Shown here in pieces: positions 24,158 through 24,654 of a stretch of 24,654 nucleotides of DNA. The translations under genes were made by a program, and so were the position numbers. Source of the stretch: DAISJD01 sp036821645 (GTDB lineage: Bacteria > Pseudomonadota > Alphaproteobacteria > ATCC43930 > CGMCC-115725). Every line of letters begins with the position of its first letter. Position 1 is the first letter of the stretch. The notes beneath the pieces are model-generated. The model was given only the letters and a program-made list of their open reading frames with translations. It was not told the DNA's origin and did no database searches. The stretch lies in contig DAISJD010000034.1 of the NCBI GenBank assembly GCA_036821645.1, positions 1-24,654 of the forward strand, given 5' to 3'.

Positions 24158-24654
24158 CACATGGCGCCAAAGGGACCGTTCTCATCGTCGGTGCGACCTC
24201 GGATATGGCAATGGCGATCGCCCATCGGTTTGCGGCGGATGGGTACGACCTCGTGCTGACGGCCCGGGATGTTGGGCGGATTGGCGATGACGTGGCCGAT
24301 CTCGGGCACCGTTACGGGCGGGGGGTTCAGGGGCGAGGCTTTGACATTCTTGACCAAGATGCCCATGCCCCGTTGTTGGCGGGTCTGATACCGCCGCCCG
24401 ATATCGTCGTGTTGGCCGTCGGTTTGTTGGGGGATCAGACGCAATCCTCGGCCGATCCTGGGGCGGCATCTTTGGTGATGCGAACCAATTATCTGGCCCC
24501 GGCCTTGTTTTTAGAACGGGCCGCCGCTGCCATGGCGCACCGGGGGGCCGGGACGATCGTCGCGATCAGCTCGGTTGCGGGCGAACGCGGGCGGGGCAGC
24601 AATTATACGTACGGCTCGGCCAAGGCGGGGCTGACCGCCTTTTTGTCCGGTTTG
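24154..24654 (+). CDS. dprE2: Short-chain reductase, DprE2-like (partial at right edge)
   Basis: The first 167 residues of a short-chain dehydrogenase/reductase: nucleotide site GATSDMA (13-19), NVGL-like strand ends, Asn112, catalytic Ser near 139-140 (AISSVAG), and the YxxxK pair Tyr153/Lys157 in YGSAKAGL. It would reduce the 2-keto intermediate made by the DprE1-like enzyme to arabinose, giving polyprenyl-phosphoarabinose. GTG 24154 overlaps the DprE1 stop as GTGA, so all three genes are translationally coupled. The C-terminal part lies beyond the window. Confidence 0.85.
   Translation, partial: MTHGAKGTVLIVGATSDMAMAIAHRFAADGYDLVLTARDVGRIGDDVADLGHRYGRGVQGRGFDILDQDAHAPLLAGLIPPPDIVVLAVGLLGDQTQSSADPGAASLVMRTNYLAPALFLERAAAAMAHRGAGTIVAISSVAGERGRGSNYTYGSAKAGLTAFLSGL

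Overview
The window reads as chromosomal DNA of a high-GC alphaproteobacterium, most likely from the Rhodospirillales. This rests on gene order and product similarity: tatB-tatC-serS-surE-nlpD/DUF815/yajC-secD-secF-Mth938/phytoene-synthase-like/trmFO is a layout I know from that group. No rRNA, tRNA, CRISPR array, insertion sequence or integrase was seen.

Positions 1-5036 are a tightly packed forward run: an unidentified reading-frame tail, tatB, tatC, serS, surE and a LysM/LytM lipoprotein of the NlpD type. Most junctions are 4-7 nt overlaps. This is housekeeping: Tat export, seryl-tRNA charging, nucleotide phosphatase and cell-wall division factor. Positions 5033-6822 interrupt it with an AT-richer, reverse-strand two-gene unit, an AAA/SMC-like ATPase followed by a DUF4276 (Toprim-like) protein. 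I read it as a horizontally acquired defence-type pair. Reverse-strand DUF815 ATPase follows at 6964-7845, divergent from yajC-secD-secF-Mth938 (8077-11481).

Positions 11466-12161 hold an unrecognised cysteine-rich reverse-strand gene with its own promoter. Behind it lies a 3' region of sodB packed with hairpins and ending in a U-tract terminator. A divergent gap then leads to a phytoene-synthase-like gene related to the complex I assembly factor NDUFAF6, which converges on trmFO. The Mth938 protein upstream belongs to the NDUFAF3 family, so two complex I assembly-type genes lie close together.

Positions 15881-19396 encode one 1171-residue flavoprotein that fuses a GltD/NfnB-like half to a PyrK/NfnA-like half behind an N-terminal domain I do not recognise. 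A strong terminator closes this gene. A lone urocanate hydratase gene (hutU) follows. The window ends with a translationally coupled cassette: HAD-UbiA prenyltransferase, DprE1-like oxidase and DprE2-like reductase. This is the polyprenyl-phosphate-arabinofuranose pathway best known from mycobacteria, here in a Gram-negative genome.

The candidates I consider most interesting are the fused Nfn-like flavoprotein, the ATPase-DUF4276 island, the arabinose-donor cassette, and the orphan cysteine-rich gene beside the structured sodB 3' region. All functions are inferred from sequence motifs by eye; no database search was run.
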